Source of the DNA: Galaxea fascicularis
Taxonomy: Eukaryota > Cnidaria > Anthozoa > Scleractinia > Euphylliidae
Reading direction: 5' to 3'
Length of the DNA: 64,000 nucleotides
Assembly: GCA_948470475.1 (NCBI GenBank)
Contig: OX419338.1
Location: 31,475,882 to 31,539,881 of the forward strand
Under the pieces are notes generated by a model. That model made no database searches, had not been told where the DNA came from, and was given only the letters and a program-made list of their open reading frames with translations. A program made the translations under genes and the position numbers. Positions 52,361 to 64,000 of the stretch are shown piece after piece (the first letter of the stretch is position 1; every line of letters starts with the position of its first letter).

Positions 52361-52780
52361 GTGATTAGGAGAAGCAGAAGTTTACAAGTTCTTCAGGTGA
52401 GCCACATGGATTTATATTACGAGTTGTATATATGAAATGGTGTGGTTGCTCCTCAGGTCCTTTGAACAAAGCGCTACCAGACAAATTACCCAGTGAAGAG
52501 ATGACCAACGTGACCCAAAACTGTAAGTATAATTACATTGATGGTCTGCCTAATTGTCCAGAGGTGATGCAAAATGGAATCCATAACTAGGAAACTGTTG
52601 AGGTGTCTTAGTAGGTTTGTTTTTACATTGGCGACCAAGTTTCTGAATCGATAAATGGTACTTGATCCACAGCCGAGAAGGACGAATAGACACCATGTTT
52701 GTTTTCTGGTTAATACGCTTCATAAAACGTTCAGGAAAACAGTGTACATAATAAGGATATCACAGATCAAAGTTCTGTGG

Positions 52781-55540
52781 ATGAAAGTCACTTCATTTAT
52801 GATTCCTGTTGCTTCCTTTTATTTCTTACTGACACTGGTCTTGTGAGACTTGTGTTTATCTCAGCAGAGATTCCACCAAAGGTGATTTCACTCGTCCGCT
52901 GTGACTCATTATGTGGCATTGGGTAGGTAGGTGGGCAGGTTAGTATCTAAGGACGCACTGATGTGCTGACATTTTGTGGGAGTCCAACCCACGAGCTTTT
53001 CCTATAAATCCTGAACATACTTGAGGAAAAGTTTCAAGAGAGGACTGAAAAGGATTCAAAGCCATGCATGCAGGTTAAAATAGTAGCAATTTATTGGAGA
53101 AACTGTCATGATATGTTAATGAGAAAAAGGTTAATGTCCTTTGCCACAACAGAAAAATATGAATCATAAACGAGAAACAAATGCCTGTTTTCTTTTATTT
53201 ATTCAAGCATACTTTACAAAAGATTAGTTGAAAGTAAAAACTATTTACTGCAGTGGATTTAATTAATAGTATTGAGGGGATTCAAACCCATTTGGCTGAC
53301 AAAATCTCTATAGATTCTCAGCCGCTTCAATCTAGTAGAGCTAGTAAGCTTGCGTTAGTAATGCATACTAACCTGCTCTGAAAAGAATTGTCTAGATTGA
53401 CAGAAAGATGCATCAGGTGACATTGCAGACATGTTAGACGCCCGAAGCAGCATCATTGAAAGAACTGGAGGAATCTGTGGCTTGTGAGGTTAGTATCCAA
53501 AACAGGGGTAGATTATTATGGGATTCAAACCCATCAACCTTTACTTTGAATGGCAGGCATTTCTAATCAACTGCTAAAAAGTAAGCATTGGAGAAAAGTG
53601 GGGAGTGATTCAGATCCCAAAAAACCAAGCATTCGGGCAGTAATAACAGAATGCATAAAAAAAACAAACAAACAAAGAAGAAAGTACAATGAACTGGGAA
53701 TCAAGCCAAAGAAGTTACTGTAATCGGTACTTTATCAAAGCTTGCAGAGACTGATCCATGAAGAGAAGTCAGAGCACGTGTCACTTTATAACAAGGGAGG
53801 AATGAGCAAAACATTCCAGTTTTTAGTTTTTGTTAAGTTACGATGTTTGCTGGAATGGCCGGTGAAATCATTTATGAAATGCCTTCAACGCATATTTCAC
53901 TGTTTGTATATTATCGTGAGCAGCTTTGCATTTCAGTCAACGGGCAGACCTTAAGATGTCATTAAAGCTGTACCGGCCTTCCTGAGGTTCTGAAAGACTT
54001 CCAAAAAAAAAACAACAACACATTTTCCAGGTTAGTGTTAGGGAAAGGGGAATTTGTTAACATGTGTTTCAATCCCATGACGTTTGTTATCATCCAGTGA
54101 CAGTTTTAAAGAAAGCTTTGAAAGAAACCTCCGAAACACCTGACACATTTGAAGCCCATGTCGAAACCGATTTAAACTTTGACCCACTTTATTTGCTCCT
54201 TTATTTGAGTTTTTTTTTATTGTTACAGTGGTAAAAATGCTCCTTTGTCAGTTATGAGTACAGGCTGACTTTATGGACGGCCAAACAATTATCATGTAGT
54301 ATAGGAAACCTCGCCAAATTAGAGCAAGATTTCGATGAAAATTTTCTTTTATTTCAGTTTTACCAACCTTGGCTTTCTCTTGAGAAGTGCTCTGTAGAAA
54401 AATCAGGAAAGTATAGTGAATCGAAATGCAAGAAGCCCAGGATCACTATCTCTAGTATCATGGATGCCATGGAAAACTGCATATCGGAACTCTGCCATGA
54501 GGAAACTGCGGTAAGTCCTCAGTAAACTCATTGATTAGATATATCAAAACTAACTGCTTGTGTTGAACTAAAGTGATTAATTAATAAATGATAAAGATAA
54601 AATGATTGCTTGACCAAAAATAAAAATAAAATTAAAATGTACCCAAAAAACCTAAAAACTGACCGATAAAAAGTAAAATATAAACACTAAAAATTGAATT
54701 TAAACCAGTTAAAAACCAAAATAATTAAATGGAATGTTCAATCGTGCTTCCATTGTTCGTTTTGTTCTCTGCTTGCTAACATTTTTTGTCTATGAGTCAT
54801 TTAAGTCATGCAGCGAAAGGAAGAAGTAAAAGCAACGAAGCGACAAACAGGTGGTGATGTTTAGGGTCATGATGATAGTGATGGTGAGTATGCCGATGGT
54901 GAATTCAGCTGAAGATATCCTGGACACCATAGCACCAGTCTCGACTGTCCACAGGTCAGTTATTACCAAAACCCAGGGGATCATTCAAATTTCACTATCT
55001 TCTGGAGGCCCGCACAACACAGTGCGCTAAACTTTTTGCTCTTTATGCTTTTCTCTTCACTAAAGAGAAACGGGGCTGACGATGACGATGACGATGAAGA
55101 TGATGACGATGACGATGATGATGATAATGATGAGGATGCAGACGAAATGATGATAACGTTCCAGGTTACTGTCATTATATTACTCTTCTTTACTGTTTCC
55201 CTAAGGTCAGTTCCTGAAACAATAGTCTGTTAAGTTTTGGCACAGTGCTTGAATCCGAGAACTATAAGCTATTATGGTCGATATAATCTATCAAAGAGGA
55301 GATGCAATAAATTCTCGGCTAGCGCGTCAGCGAGATTGCTCCTTAATGTTAATAGCCCGTATTATGTAAAAACTGCTACGACTGTTGAAAAAATAATTTG
55401 GGCTTGACCTTTTTTAAAGGAATCGATTACCAATTTGAAAGTATGACTCCGTTTTGGAGAATATGTAAGCGGATTATTGCCTTTGACTGAAACGCGTGTG
55501 TTCATTTTACAGTTTGCCCTCGCGAAAAATCAACCGATAA
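52781..55540 (+). CDS. Candidate small secreted/membrane Asp-rich protein (spliced; tentative model)
   Basis: I recognise no family. A phase-consistent chain is 52781-52842, 54229-54250, 54358-54510, 54814-54850, 54909-54954, 55068-55205, 55513-55540: 486 nt, 161 aa. Exon 1 encodes a signal-peptide-like MKVTSFMIPVASFYFLLTLV and ends at GTGAGA. Exon 3 (153 nt, donor GTAAGT) encodes a Cys-containing segment (QPWLSLEKCSVEKSGKYSES). Exon 6 encodes a run of about 20 acidic residues, then a membrane-spanning stretch (MITFQVTVIILLFFTVSLSL) and a short basic tail (RKINR). The chain from 54358 onward is the better supported part. The 22-nt exon at 54229, the 57-nt intron at 54851-54908 and the link to exon 1 are weak. 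The acidic run comes from a GAT/GAC microsatellite, so chance is a real alternative. A possible upstream exon is 52456-52522 (flanked by CTCCTCAG and GTAAGT). Confidence 0.35.
55075..55145 (+). repeat. GAT/GAC microsatellite
   Basis: GACGATGACGATGACGATGA-type repeats. If the model at 52781-55540 is right, this encodes its acidic run. Confidence 0.7.
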
Positions 55541-55834
55541 CCAAGGGACGAAAACCACCGGAGGAGGGCTTTTGATGTTGGGGTTTTACTTCCTGCTTGC
55601 CTAATGAAGTGGACTCCAGTTTACGTGTTAACAGCAGAAGTCTTACACTTGGAGGAGCCTCCCACACGACTACAATCGGAGGTAAACCGCCGAGTTCGGA
55701 TCGGCAAGATTGCTGCAGAGCCTCATACGTTAATTATGTATACAATTTGTGTCCCAAACTATTTCATGCGCGCCTTCTGTGAAACAAGGGTTATTGTGAC
55801 AGTGATGCGTGCATAATTAATGTTGGGGCTGTGT

Positions 55835-56022
55835 GGAAATAGGCCATTTCCGAATTACCATTAGGCCTCTTTTTCAAAGTGAGTCTAGGTGCTCATCCAT
55901 TCATATGCAAATTAAACTCATTTTCAAGTGAATGAAAATTGATTTGCATATGAAAGGATGTGCACCTAGACTCGCTTTGAAAAAGAGGCCTGAGGTAATT
56001 CGGAAATGGTCTATTTTCCTTA
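55835..56022. mobile_element. Hairpin MITE
   Basis: Arms TAGGCCATTTCCGAATTACC and AGGCCTCTTTTTCAAAG are mirrored by CTTTGAAAAAGAGGCCT and GGTAATTCGGAAATGG. It appears inserted at the right end of a fragment related to the hAT-like element at 23409. Confidence 0.55.
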
Positions 56023-59000
56023 CACAAATATCTCCCCCTGCAATTTCATCAGCCTAGGAAGTAATCAAATTCAGAGGCTATTTGGAGGTTGTTTTTCTTT
56101 TCTGTGACAGTGTTTTTTTTTTCCAACTTCAAATAAAGGAAAATGAGGGTAGAAGGAACAAAATCCTCGTAAGTTGCCTTGACTAGCGAAAACTGAAAAC
56201 GGATTATTTTATGACTTGCTTTTGACCTCGCGTGCAGGCGTTTACTAATAATGGGAGCAATTTCTTCGTTTAATCTGCTACCTAAGTATCCTGCAATCAT
56301 CAAGGTTTAATTTGCGTAACACGTTTTCGTTGCAGAAATAGACATGTGACTGGAGGATACAGCAGTGGCCGTCAATCTGTCGCATTACCTCTCTGTACAC
56401 TCGCAGGTAAGAAGACACTGTGTTGTAAACAAAGCGTACCTCATACAATGGGTAAACACGTTTAACTGTACTTGTGAGGGCAATAACCTGGCTAGAACTG
56501 TTTCGTCTATCGCATGAATGAGTAACTATAGCCCTAAATGTCTTTAAGGAAGAATGAAAGACTTGCTCATGATTGCGATGGGAGCAGGGTAACACGTGGA
56601 TACAGCATTGAGTTCCAGCTTTGGAAGTGAGAGACAGATCTTTGTGGCATTAGATCTGGTCTTTATTTATTCTTGTTTGAGTGATGGGAATGGCTATATA
56701 ATGTCAAACAGTGATGTATTACGTTCCAACTGGGGCCCTACTCTAAATCAACGGGAAAAATCGCACAGAACCAGTCATGCCAGTTGAGAGCCGCAAACAA
56801 GGCACAGGCTTGACGGCTGCAACGAAATTTAAACCAATCAAAACCACGACTCACACCAATGCCGAAAATTAAGCTTATAGTCGGATTAGAATACCACTTA
56901 TTAAAACAATTGTTGTAGTTACCTTGCTATAAGTTGACAGTGCAATTTATTTTCGTGGTACGATCATGTTCCAGATTCTCAGGCAAAAGGATCGAGGAAA
57001 AGGGGATTACATGGCCGAGTAGGTGTTTAACTCGTCTCGGAGAACAAAGGAGCCTTAGTGGCTGATAAGGAGCGTGTCTTCTTCAAACGGACCGTGGGAA
57101 ACTCAGTTGCTACAGCAAGAACTTCATAAAGTAAACTACAGTCTTATGGAGCTGAGGAGGACTTCAAAAGTGTACACGCTTAAAAGGGTTCGGTCGCAAG
57201 TCATCTGCTGCTATGAATGTCGAACAGAAAACAGTACCATATTACTGCTTAAGGGCCACACCTTAAGGATACCAAGCACACTCAGACTCGGAACGTTGAA
57301 TAACTTTTTTCAGCATAATAAAAATGACCTACTGCCAGAAAGTACTTTTAAATAGCTGCTGACTCGTATATTTTAGGCGGACTTCAACCACGGAAAAGGA
57401 AGACACCGATCGTTATCGAGTGAAGGGATTAGCTATACAGTTTTATTTTAATTTACTAAATAGTTGAGAGTAAAAACCTCTGTCAGTTCTTTCCTTTTCG
57501 CTATGAATTATAACAGGACTCCTCGTATTCTCTTTATCCCTGGGGTGGGGCTCCTGAAACACTGCGTCTCGTTATGACCGCAATTTTAAGCGTCTTTGGT
57601 TCTTATTGATTGCATAATTGTCTCGAACATAACGTAACTGACAGAAATCTTTGAATTGATTCCCAACAATATGGAACCGATGATGCAATTTACTCAGCTG
57701 TATTTTGTCGAGGCTCAAGGAAGTGTTGAACATCTTTATGGATATGAGATCATATCACCAAAGCCCATCACCAAAGCTCATTCATGAGGTCATGTCTAAC
57801 AAAGTTTATATGATAACACAAATACCCGACCATGTCCACATATTAGAGAAGTAGTCATGATAGTCGATGTGCTCATTCATGAGGTCATGTCTAACAAAGT
57901 TTATATATATGATAACACAAATGCCCGACCATGTCCACATATATATTAGAGAGATAGTCATGGTATTTTGCAGAGCGATCACACAAACTATTCCATGGTC
58001 AAGGCGGAGTGCGAAGACGCCCTACTTACATTCTGGTCATGTATTGTAATAAGGTCATATTAGGAGCCGTTTTCTGCCAGCGCGACACGCCCTCCGCCCC
58101 CAAGAGAACATCCATGTTTCAAGGTGCCCCTGTTGTATCCACGTTGCCCCTGACAACAATTCCTTGAGCTCCGCAGATTACGATTTGGAGTAGGATGACG
58201 GAAAGCGTATGATGCCGGACATTTCAGTGTTTTGTTTTGGGCTATTTATGTAATCTTAAAATTGCCAAAAATATTTTTCCCATTTTCATTTCATTTGTTT
58301 TCCCATGTTTTCCAAAAACGATCAGTAACGTTTTGTGACTAAGTAGCATCATGGCATTCTACAAAGGGTTATTATTGACAGAGGTTTTATTAATTTTAAA
58401 CTAAGTTTTCAGTTTGATGATTTGTAAGGATGACTGCTAAAACAAACCAAGTGACTTGCCAAAATCGTGTGGCAATTATAAGCTCTTTGTTGCAAAGAAT
58501 GATCTTTGACATGCAGCTCTGCTAAGTTAACGTTGAATAACGAGATTTTTGATCAGTTCAGTTGATATAATGCGTTAGCGTTTTTGCTTGCCCTTAGCAT
58601 CTTTAGTGATTATCTAACATGCAACGACAGCGGCACTCCAAAATATCCAAAAGGTTTTTCAATCACTGCTTAGTTAACTACTCACGGCGCTATAGAGAAA
58701 AAAGTGACTGACTAGATTCGGTTACACAGGATGCTCGTATCAGTTGTGGTGAAGCAATTTCAAATAATTATTTATAATTCTGTTTCGTGTGTGAGTATTG
58801 AGTCAATATTTAACGGTGGGTAGATTTCCTAAATATAGATTTCAGTTGGCAATTTCGAAGCTTAAATCAAGCCTGATAAAGTTAATAGTTCGTCGTATAT
58901 AGAACCTTTGCACAGACCATTCAATGCTTTTGTGAACTTGGAACATCTGGATCACCGCATAACTGAGGCTTCTAACGTCAAACCGATGCTAACGCCTGCT

Positions 59001-60575
59001 AATATTAATACGCTCTAATGATTAATATTAATGAGATCTGATCCAGAAGTTCTGAGTGAATTATTTTTTTCTTACGAAAAGAGCGGAAAAGCAGTAGACA
59101 TTTTCTGCATTGCACGGCTTGATTTAAATTTCTTGAGTAATGGGAGTATACGTTGTGGGAAAACCACACCGAAGCTTTTTAAGAGTTAGGAATTCGGCGT
59201 CCGCTTTTCCTTGAAGTTGACAACCTTAGATACTAAGTGGTAGTGATAGGAGCATTGTGGCAAGACACTACGGTAAATATCTCAAATAAACATGGTCTTG
59301 GCTTTAAAAGTGTGCGTTAACAGTCGCTGTGTACTTTATTGATGCTGTGACCTGCAATCGCGAACGTTTAAACATTTGAGGATCTGCTTCCTATATATTA
59401 CGCTTGCAGTGTGAATTATCATGGGTGAAACTAAGTCGGTCTTGCTGATTCGCTGATCTTTGTCATTTGAAGATATAATCCTAAAGGAGAATCGGTAGTC
59501 AAAATAGAGGAGGGATGTAAACCTTAAACGCGACAAAAGACCGTTTTTCAACATGGTTAAGTTAAACATTAAACAAAAAATTATTAAGTTAATCTTTAAG
59601 TTAAATGAAAAGCGTTCATTAATACCGTGGTGTCGATTTGGAAGATGAATTTAGACATGCATACTTTATTTGGTGACGCAGCCGGTTTATGATCAGGCAA
59701 CTAGAGACCGATGTGGACCTGTATTTTTTGTTCTAGGTTCTTGCGGCTTCCGTGGAACCTGGAGGAAGGGAAAGGCCGCAGATCGCCATGTGCGGTTTGT
59801 TGTTTGAAGCCGGGTTGGGGAAATTAAAATGACGAGACTATCGATTACGTTTCGTGAAGAAACTCTGAAACAACGCTTTGTATTCCGTCGGTATTTGGTT
59901 CATCTGCTGTCTGTACTAGGGATTTGGCTTCTATATTCACGCTTTCTCATGCACAGATACCTTTTATCGCATCCGTTTACCTATTTCTATTATTTCGATC
60001 CTTTTTTTTTAACCGAAGTAGAATACTGCCTCTGTTGGGAGAGCGGCCGTGGTGTCCAAAACAAAAATGGAATATGAAACAGCTGAAATTAAAGAAGGCA
60101 AATTTAATAGGAGAGAGTAGTTCGCGCAACTATACCTGGATATCCGGTAAATACAGAGCCAGTACAAACAGTTTGGCGGCAGAGCCTTTTCGCCAATATA
60201 TCGTATTCCTTCCCCTTCTGTGACTCCTCAGTGAGTTTGTGATACTGAAAACGTATGTGTTTTACTGAGGAGAAAGTGGGGATGAAAAATAAAGAATGCA
60301 ACATAGCTTTGGAAACATTGAATTAAAAGCCAAACGATACGCCCTCCCACTATACTTGCTTATGCCTGCAGAATGACGAGAAGTAACAATGTAATTAGGT
60401 TCATCTTGCCAGGAAACAAACAGCTCAACATGCGCAGTAGGTAAAATGGAATTTTTTCGTGCAGTGTTGTTGGTCTCCATTGTGCAGCATTCTGAGCTAC
60501 AATTTGTTTTACTGTAGCGAGCGCAAAGCTCAAGCTCCTGGACAAACAAGTATTAAAAAAAAATCACTGTAGTTG
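56023..60575. other. Intergenic, no gene recognised
   Basis: AT-rich with the 95-bp tandem duplication. Short frames (for example 57074-57355 and 59829-60077) have no support. Confidence 0.4.
57776..57963 (+). repeat. Tandem duplication, 95-bp units
   Basis: Two copies starting GCTCATTCATGAGGTCATG at 57776 and 57871. The second has extra TA dinucleotides (TTTATATATATG). Confidence 0.75.
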
Positions 60576-61022
60576 TTAAAGTGCACCTAACCCCAAAATA
60601 TTTTTTCGCTAAAACAAATCTTTACACCTGTTGGAAAAGCAGTGCGTTTTTTTTTGTTCTTTTTTGCCAAATGTTGGCTATTTATAGGCTTCCAAACTTA
60701 CGAAAAAATAAGCATCATTTGGTACATGACCGAGTGAGAAGGGGCGTGGGTCTATTCTTGAATTGACGTCACAAACTGATTTGCATCGCATTAAGTCTTT
60801 GTAAACATGCATGCAAAACAGTTTTTGACGTCAATTCAAGAATAGACCCACGCCCCTTCTCACTCGGTCATGTACCAAATGATGCTTATTTTTTGTTAAG
60901 TTTGGAAGCCTATAAATAGCCCACATTTGGCAAAAAAGAACAAAAAAGAGCGCAATGCTTTTCCAACAGGTGCAAAGATTTGTTTTAGCGAAAAAAGTAT
61001 TTTGGGGTTAGATGCACTTTAA
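60576..61022. mobile_element. piggyBac-like foldback MITE (TTAA flanked)
   Basis: Same termini as 22957-23265, with TTAA on both sides. The two arms are inverted copies of about 195 nt around a loop of about 60 nt. The stretch around ACATGACCGAGTGAGAAGGG through TTGAATTGACGTCA is perfectly mirrored for roughly 65 bp. Confidence 0.75.
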
Positions 61023-61638
61023 TGAGTAGAGAACTACCATAACTGTGTCAGATCCTTTTATTTCTAAACATCAGTAAGAAGTGAGTATGAAAAAACATGG
61101 AACCATTTATTTGAATTGTGAATTAAATGAAGATGTCGGTGGTCCTCACGGTTATGAACATTACTTGAGGAATAGTTAAAATAAAGCTGGTCACGTGACG
61201 TTACACAGAACAACCATGTAATAACATCTCAATTCTCAAGCTGAAAAATTATCCAAACGCAGCTAATCACTGATTACGTAACTGGAACAAAAATACGCAG
61301 TTAAACTGTGGAGAGAACCTCGCTCCCCGTTCTCAACCATTGAACAGTAAAACCATTACCAATTGTGACCTACACGGACGCTTTTATCAGCGTTTGTCGT
61401 CAGCTTAATGCCTTGCTTCGCATTCTGATTGGCTCAATGTGATGCTCACGTCTGGTGTGATTGATCAGAATAGTTACTTTAGTTTGATTTTAGGAAAATC
61501 TTGAAAAGCGCTCTAAAAATGCTAAATCGCCAACTCATCAGAGAAACAAAGAGAGGTATCTGGCGTATACACATAAATCAAAGTCACTAAGCCAGAGAAT
61601 GTTGCGCAAAATGAATAAATTTCACTGTCACATTTCTT

Positions 61639-63433
61639 TCAATTTCTCTTAATGGTGCGTACTTTGTAACGAACAGGAAACTGTATGATGGCTCCTGCCA
61701 CCTCAAGGTTATAACCTTCCTCGGCAACAAAAGTAAACTGTTGCAAAATCCAGGAAACAAACAAGAACAGCTCAACTTTGGCCAGCGACTCACCAGCGCA
61801 AACACGGCGTCCAGCTCCAAACGGAAAGAAGTTACTGGGGTTGGCTATCAGGTTACCATCCGTCTCAATATGGCGATAGGGGTTAAATTCAGTTGGATTT
61901 TCCCAGCAGCTGGGATCCATGTGAACGGACTCTGTATGAGGAACCACGTATGTACCTTTGGGAACACGGTAGCCACAGAGAGTTGTATCAGTGAGGGTTA
62001 TATGAGGAACTCCGAGAGGTACAATGTTTGCAACCCGAAGAGCTTCTAAGATCGTCGCCTGGATGAGGGGCAAACTTGTGCGGTCATTTAAGGAGGGTTT
62101 TCTGTTGCCAAGTGTTTCATCCAGCTCACGCTGAAGGTCCTCCTGCAACTTTGGATGCGTCACTAAGAAAGCGATAATGAATCTCAATGCGGTGCTGGTG
62201 GTTTCGTAGCCGCCAAGAAACATGTCTTCGATGGAGGCGACGAAACGATCTTCAGATAAGAGAGCAGCTCTCTCTTCATCGGTTTCGCATTTTGCCTCGA
62301 AGTCATGTTGGGTCTTAAGGAGAGCTGACACAAAATCTTCAACTGGCGCTGTTGGATCGAAAGATTCTTTTCTTTCCCTCAACAGTTTGCGAATGATATA
62401 GTAAATTTCAAAGAAAGCTTGGAAGAATCCGTCGTAAGCCTTTATGGGTAGATAACGCGCCCAAGGGAAAAAATCTAAGATCATCACCGCCTGAAAATCG
62501 TCAACATTTGCCATAGAGTCCGCATTCAGTTTTAAAAGTCTGTTCAGGTCTGGATTACTTGTATCTGAGCCACCTGGAAATGTGATTCCACAAATCACAT
62601 CAGCAACACCTCGCATGAAGTAATCAGCTGGATCAAAAGGCTCTCCACCTTGTTCCTCCATAAACTGAATCAATTTCTTGGCCTGGGTGGAGACTCGGTT
62701 TTCAATCAGAGGGATGTTGGAGAGGTACTGACGCAACGCCGTCATGAAAAGTTTTCGATAAAACTTCCAAGCAGGTCCATAGTTGGACCAAGCGATGTCC
62801 TTGTTACCTGCAAGTTTCAAAATACGGTAGCTCTAAGCTTTACATAGACGACAGAGAGACGGACGGACAGACAAACAGACAGACGCGAGTGATTTCCACA
62901 TTGAAAGCGTACAAAAAAAAAAGAGAAAGAATGGGTGACATGGAGGTAGATAAAGCAATAGAGGCAAAGAGCTTGTCCAACCACAGTCGGCTCCAAATGT
63001 GCATTTAGCACCCACAGTTTTCAATTGAGTGTCAAAAGTAATTCGCGTTGCTATGCTTCTGCTTTACTTCGTTCTGTGATTGGTTGACAACATTGACTCG
63101 CGCCACTTTCTCAGCCAATGAGACGCAAAACCAAAACCAATTGCTAGTTGCAAGCGCGCATTTTCCCGCGCTTGGCGCCGGTTGCATGTTATTTCAAATT
63201 CTTATTGATTCACCTAGCGTCTTGAGTAATTCCTTTGGTTTTGGTTTTAGTACACTAGTCTCTTTTGTATCCTACCTAAAGTCACGTTCTGGAAGAAATA
63301 CGTCGAGGGTCGCCCAGCATAGTCTACAGATTTGGTCACCAGTACTTCTTTGACGGCCTCTGGAGTTCCGGCCATAACGAACTTGCAGCTTCCAAGCTTC
63401 ATGGAAAAAAGGCCGCCGTAGTGTTTTCTAAGA
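61639..63433 (-). CDS. Cytochrome P450 paralog, partial (exons 2 and 3; first exon outside window)
   Basis: Two exons in transcript order: 63433-63276 (158 nt) and 62807-61639 (1169 nt). Exon 2 encodes YGGLFSMKLGSCKFVMAG and is the same length and phase as exon 2 of the P450 at 40843-45240. Exon 3 encodes the I-helix DMFLGGYETTSTALRF, ExxR in ILEALRVAN, FNPYRH, and the intact heme loop FGAGRRVCAGE. It ends RYKVRTIKRN, shorter than the paralog. The membrane-anchor exon was not found in the remaining 567 bases; the paralog's intron 1 is 1.8 kb, so the exon probably lies past position 64000. Motifs are all present, so the enzyme looks functional. It is likely a tandem duplicate in a P450 cluster, with unknown substrate. 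Confidence 0.9.
63022..63250 (-). repeat. Dispersed CCAAT/E2F-like repeat, copy 3 (P450 paralog intron)
   Basis: Reverse-oriented copy starting CAATTGAGTGTCAAAAGTAA, with TTTTCCCGCG at 63161-63170 and GCCAATGAG / GATTGGTTG motifs. It lies between the last two exons of the P450 paralog. Confidence 0.7.
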
Positions 63434-63647
63434 CTGTAGATAATAATGAATAAAAAATAATGTAATGTTAAAGAAGGCACATGACAGGATTTTCTTCGGG
63501 TAGAAACACGTTCCCAAATTACGATTATGAAAATGGCCAAGTGTGAAAACAAATTTGTTCAAGATAGTAGAAACGACTAGCAAAAGATATTCCGAAGAAG
63601 AGGAACTTATTTTGACAAATTCTCTCTCGGATAAGCGGGACAGAAAT

Positions 63648-63860
63648 TAGCCTGCGTAGCAAGCGTTTCCGTGGGGTTTTCACCCAAATTTCGATGTTTT
63701 GGCCGCGCGAAAATTGGGGCGAGAGCAAAAAAAGGAAGAGGGGGGAGGGGAAGAGGAGAAAAGGAAACTTTTTCCTCCCCCCTCTTTCTTTTTTTGCTCT
63801 CGCCCCAATTTTCGCGCGGCCAAAACATCGAAATTTGCGCTGAAACCCCTACGCAGGCTA
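63648..63860. mobile_element. Mutator-like MITE, TAGCCTGCGTAGC subfamily
   Basis: Termini TAGCCTGCGTAGC and its inverse, long arms including GGCCGCGCGAAAATTGGGGC, and a purine/pyrimidine-rich centre. A perfect 9-bp duplication, GACAGAAAT, lies on both sides (63639-63647 and 63861-63869). It lies in the P450 paralog's first intron. Confidence 0.8.
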
Positions 63861-64000
63861 GACAGAAATTTGCTCAGTGATTAGGCATGTCACGCCCGTG
63901 TCACGCTTCTTTTCTGTAGCTTTCCAGCAAGACGTCTGTTGGCGTTAATGTGGGATGCACTATTTGATGGAAAGATTAGTTTTGATGACTCACTGTATTT

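Larger units (their letters stand above)
45241..52455. other. Intergenic between P450 gene 1 and the Asp-rich candidate
   Basis: Apart from the MITE cluster (46957-47672), the possible pseudo-exon (48880-49037) and the tandem repeat (51952-52360), no gene or RNA is recognised. Short open frames at 50028-51263 show no domain. Confidence 0.4.

Noticed and set aside
52866..52926. Extra exon (SEIPPKVISLVRCDSLCGI) in the Asp-rich candidate
   Set aside because: It would leave an intron of only about 20 nt after the signal-peptide exon, and its end phase does not fit the exon at 54358.
53418..53482. Extra exon (DIADMLDARSSIIERTGGICG) near the Asp-rich candidate
   Set aside because: Open and flanked by CAG and GTGAGG, but its phases fit neither the signal-peptide exon nor the exon at 54358, and neighbouring sequence has SINE-like GGGATTCAAACCC motifs.
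55846..56020. MicroRNA precursor from the long hairpin
   Set aside because: Arms are far longer than an animal pre-miRNA and match the pattern of a MITE; no reason to call a miRNA.

Overview
The window is animal nuclear DNA, most likely from an anthozoan cnidarian and probably a stony coral. I infer this from split genes with GT-AG introns, conserved metazoan proteins, invertebrate-type calmodulin substitutions, and a dense load of small inverted-repeat elements, tRNA-derived SINEs and non-LTR retrotransposon tails. The species cannot be named from the sequence alone.

Six genes are well supported. On the plus strand, COP9 signalosome subunit 7 (3427-10201) has nine exons. On the minus strand lie PEX10 (16710-23903, nine exons), calmodulin (25981-29374, five exons), two single-exon folate-receptor/riboflavin-binding-like proteins (32133-32789 and 37694-38422) and a complete three-exon microsomal cytochrome P450 (40843-45240). 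A seventh, the last two exons of a paralogous P450, sits at 61639-63433; its first exon lies beyond the right edge. For COPS7, PEX10, calmodulin and the complete P450, every splice was checked for phase. The spliced lengths are 275, 311, 149 and 524 residues, which fit the families.

Two weaker coding candidates exist. One is a plus-strand gene at 52781-55540 that would encode a small signal-peptide-bearing, Asp-rich, single-pass membrane protein of about 161 residues. The other is a 103-residue minus-strand ORF at 15408-15719.

The remaining sequence is mainly introns and intergenic DNA filled with short non-autonomous elements. Several have readable target-site duplications: 9 bp (Mutator-like), TTAA (piggyBac-like), TTA (PIF/Harbinger-like) and 7-8 bp (hAT-like). 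A 2.07 kb composite element at 35184-37257 separates the two folate-receptor-like genes. A ~230-bp repeat carrying E2F-like and CCAAT motifs occurs four times in or near genes.

The genes do not form an operon-like unit. They combine housekeeping functions (signalosome, peroxisome import, Ca2+ signalling) with locally duplicated, probably lineage-expanded families (folate-receptor-like and P450).
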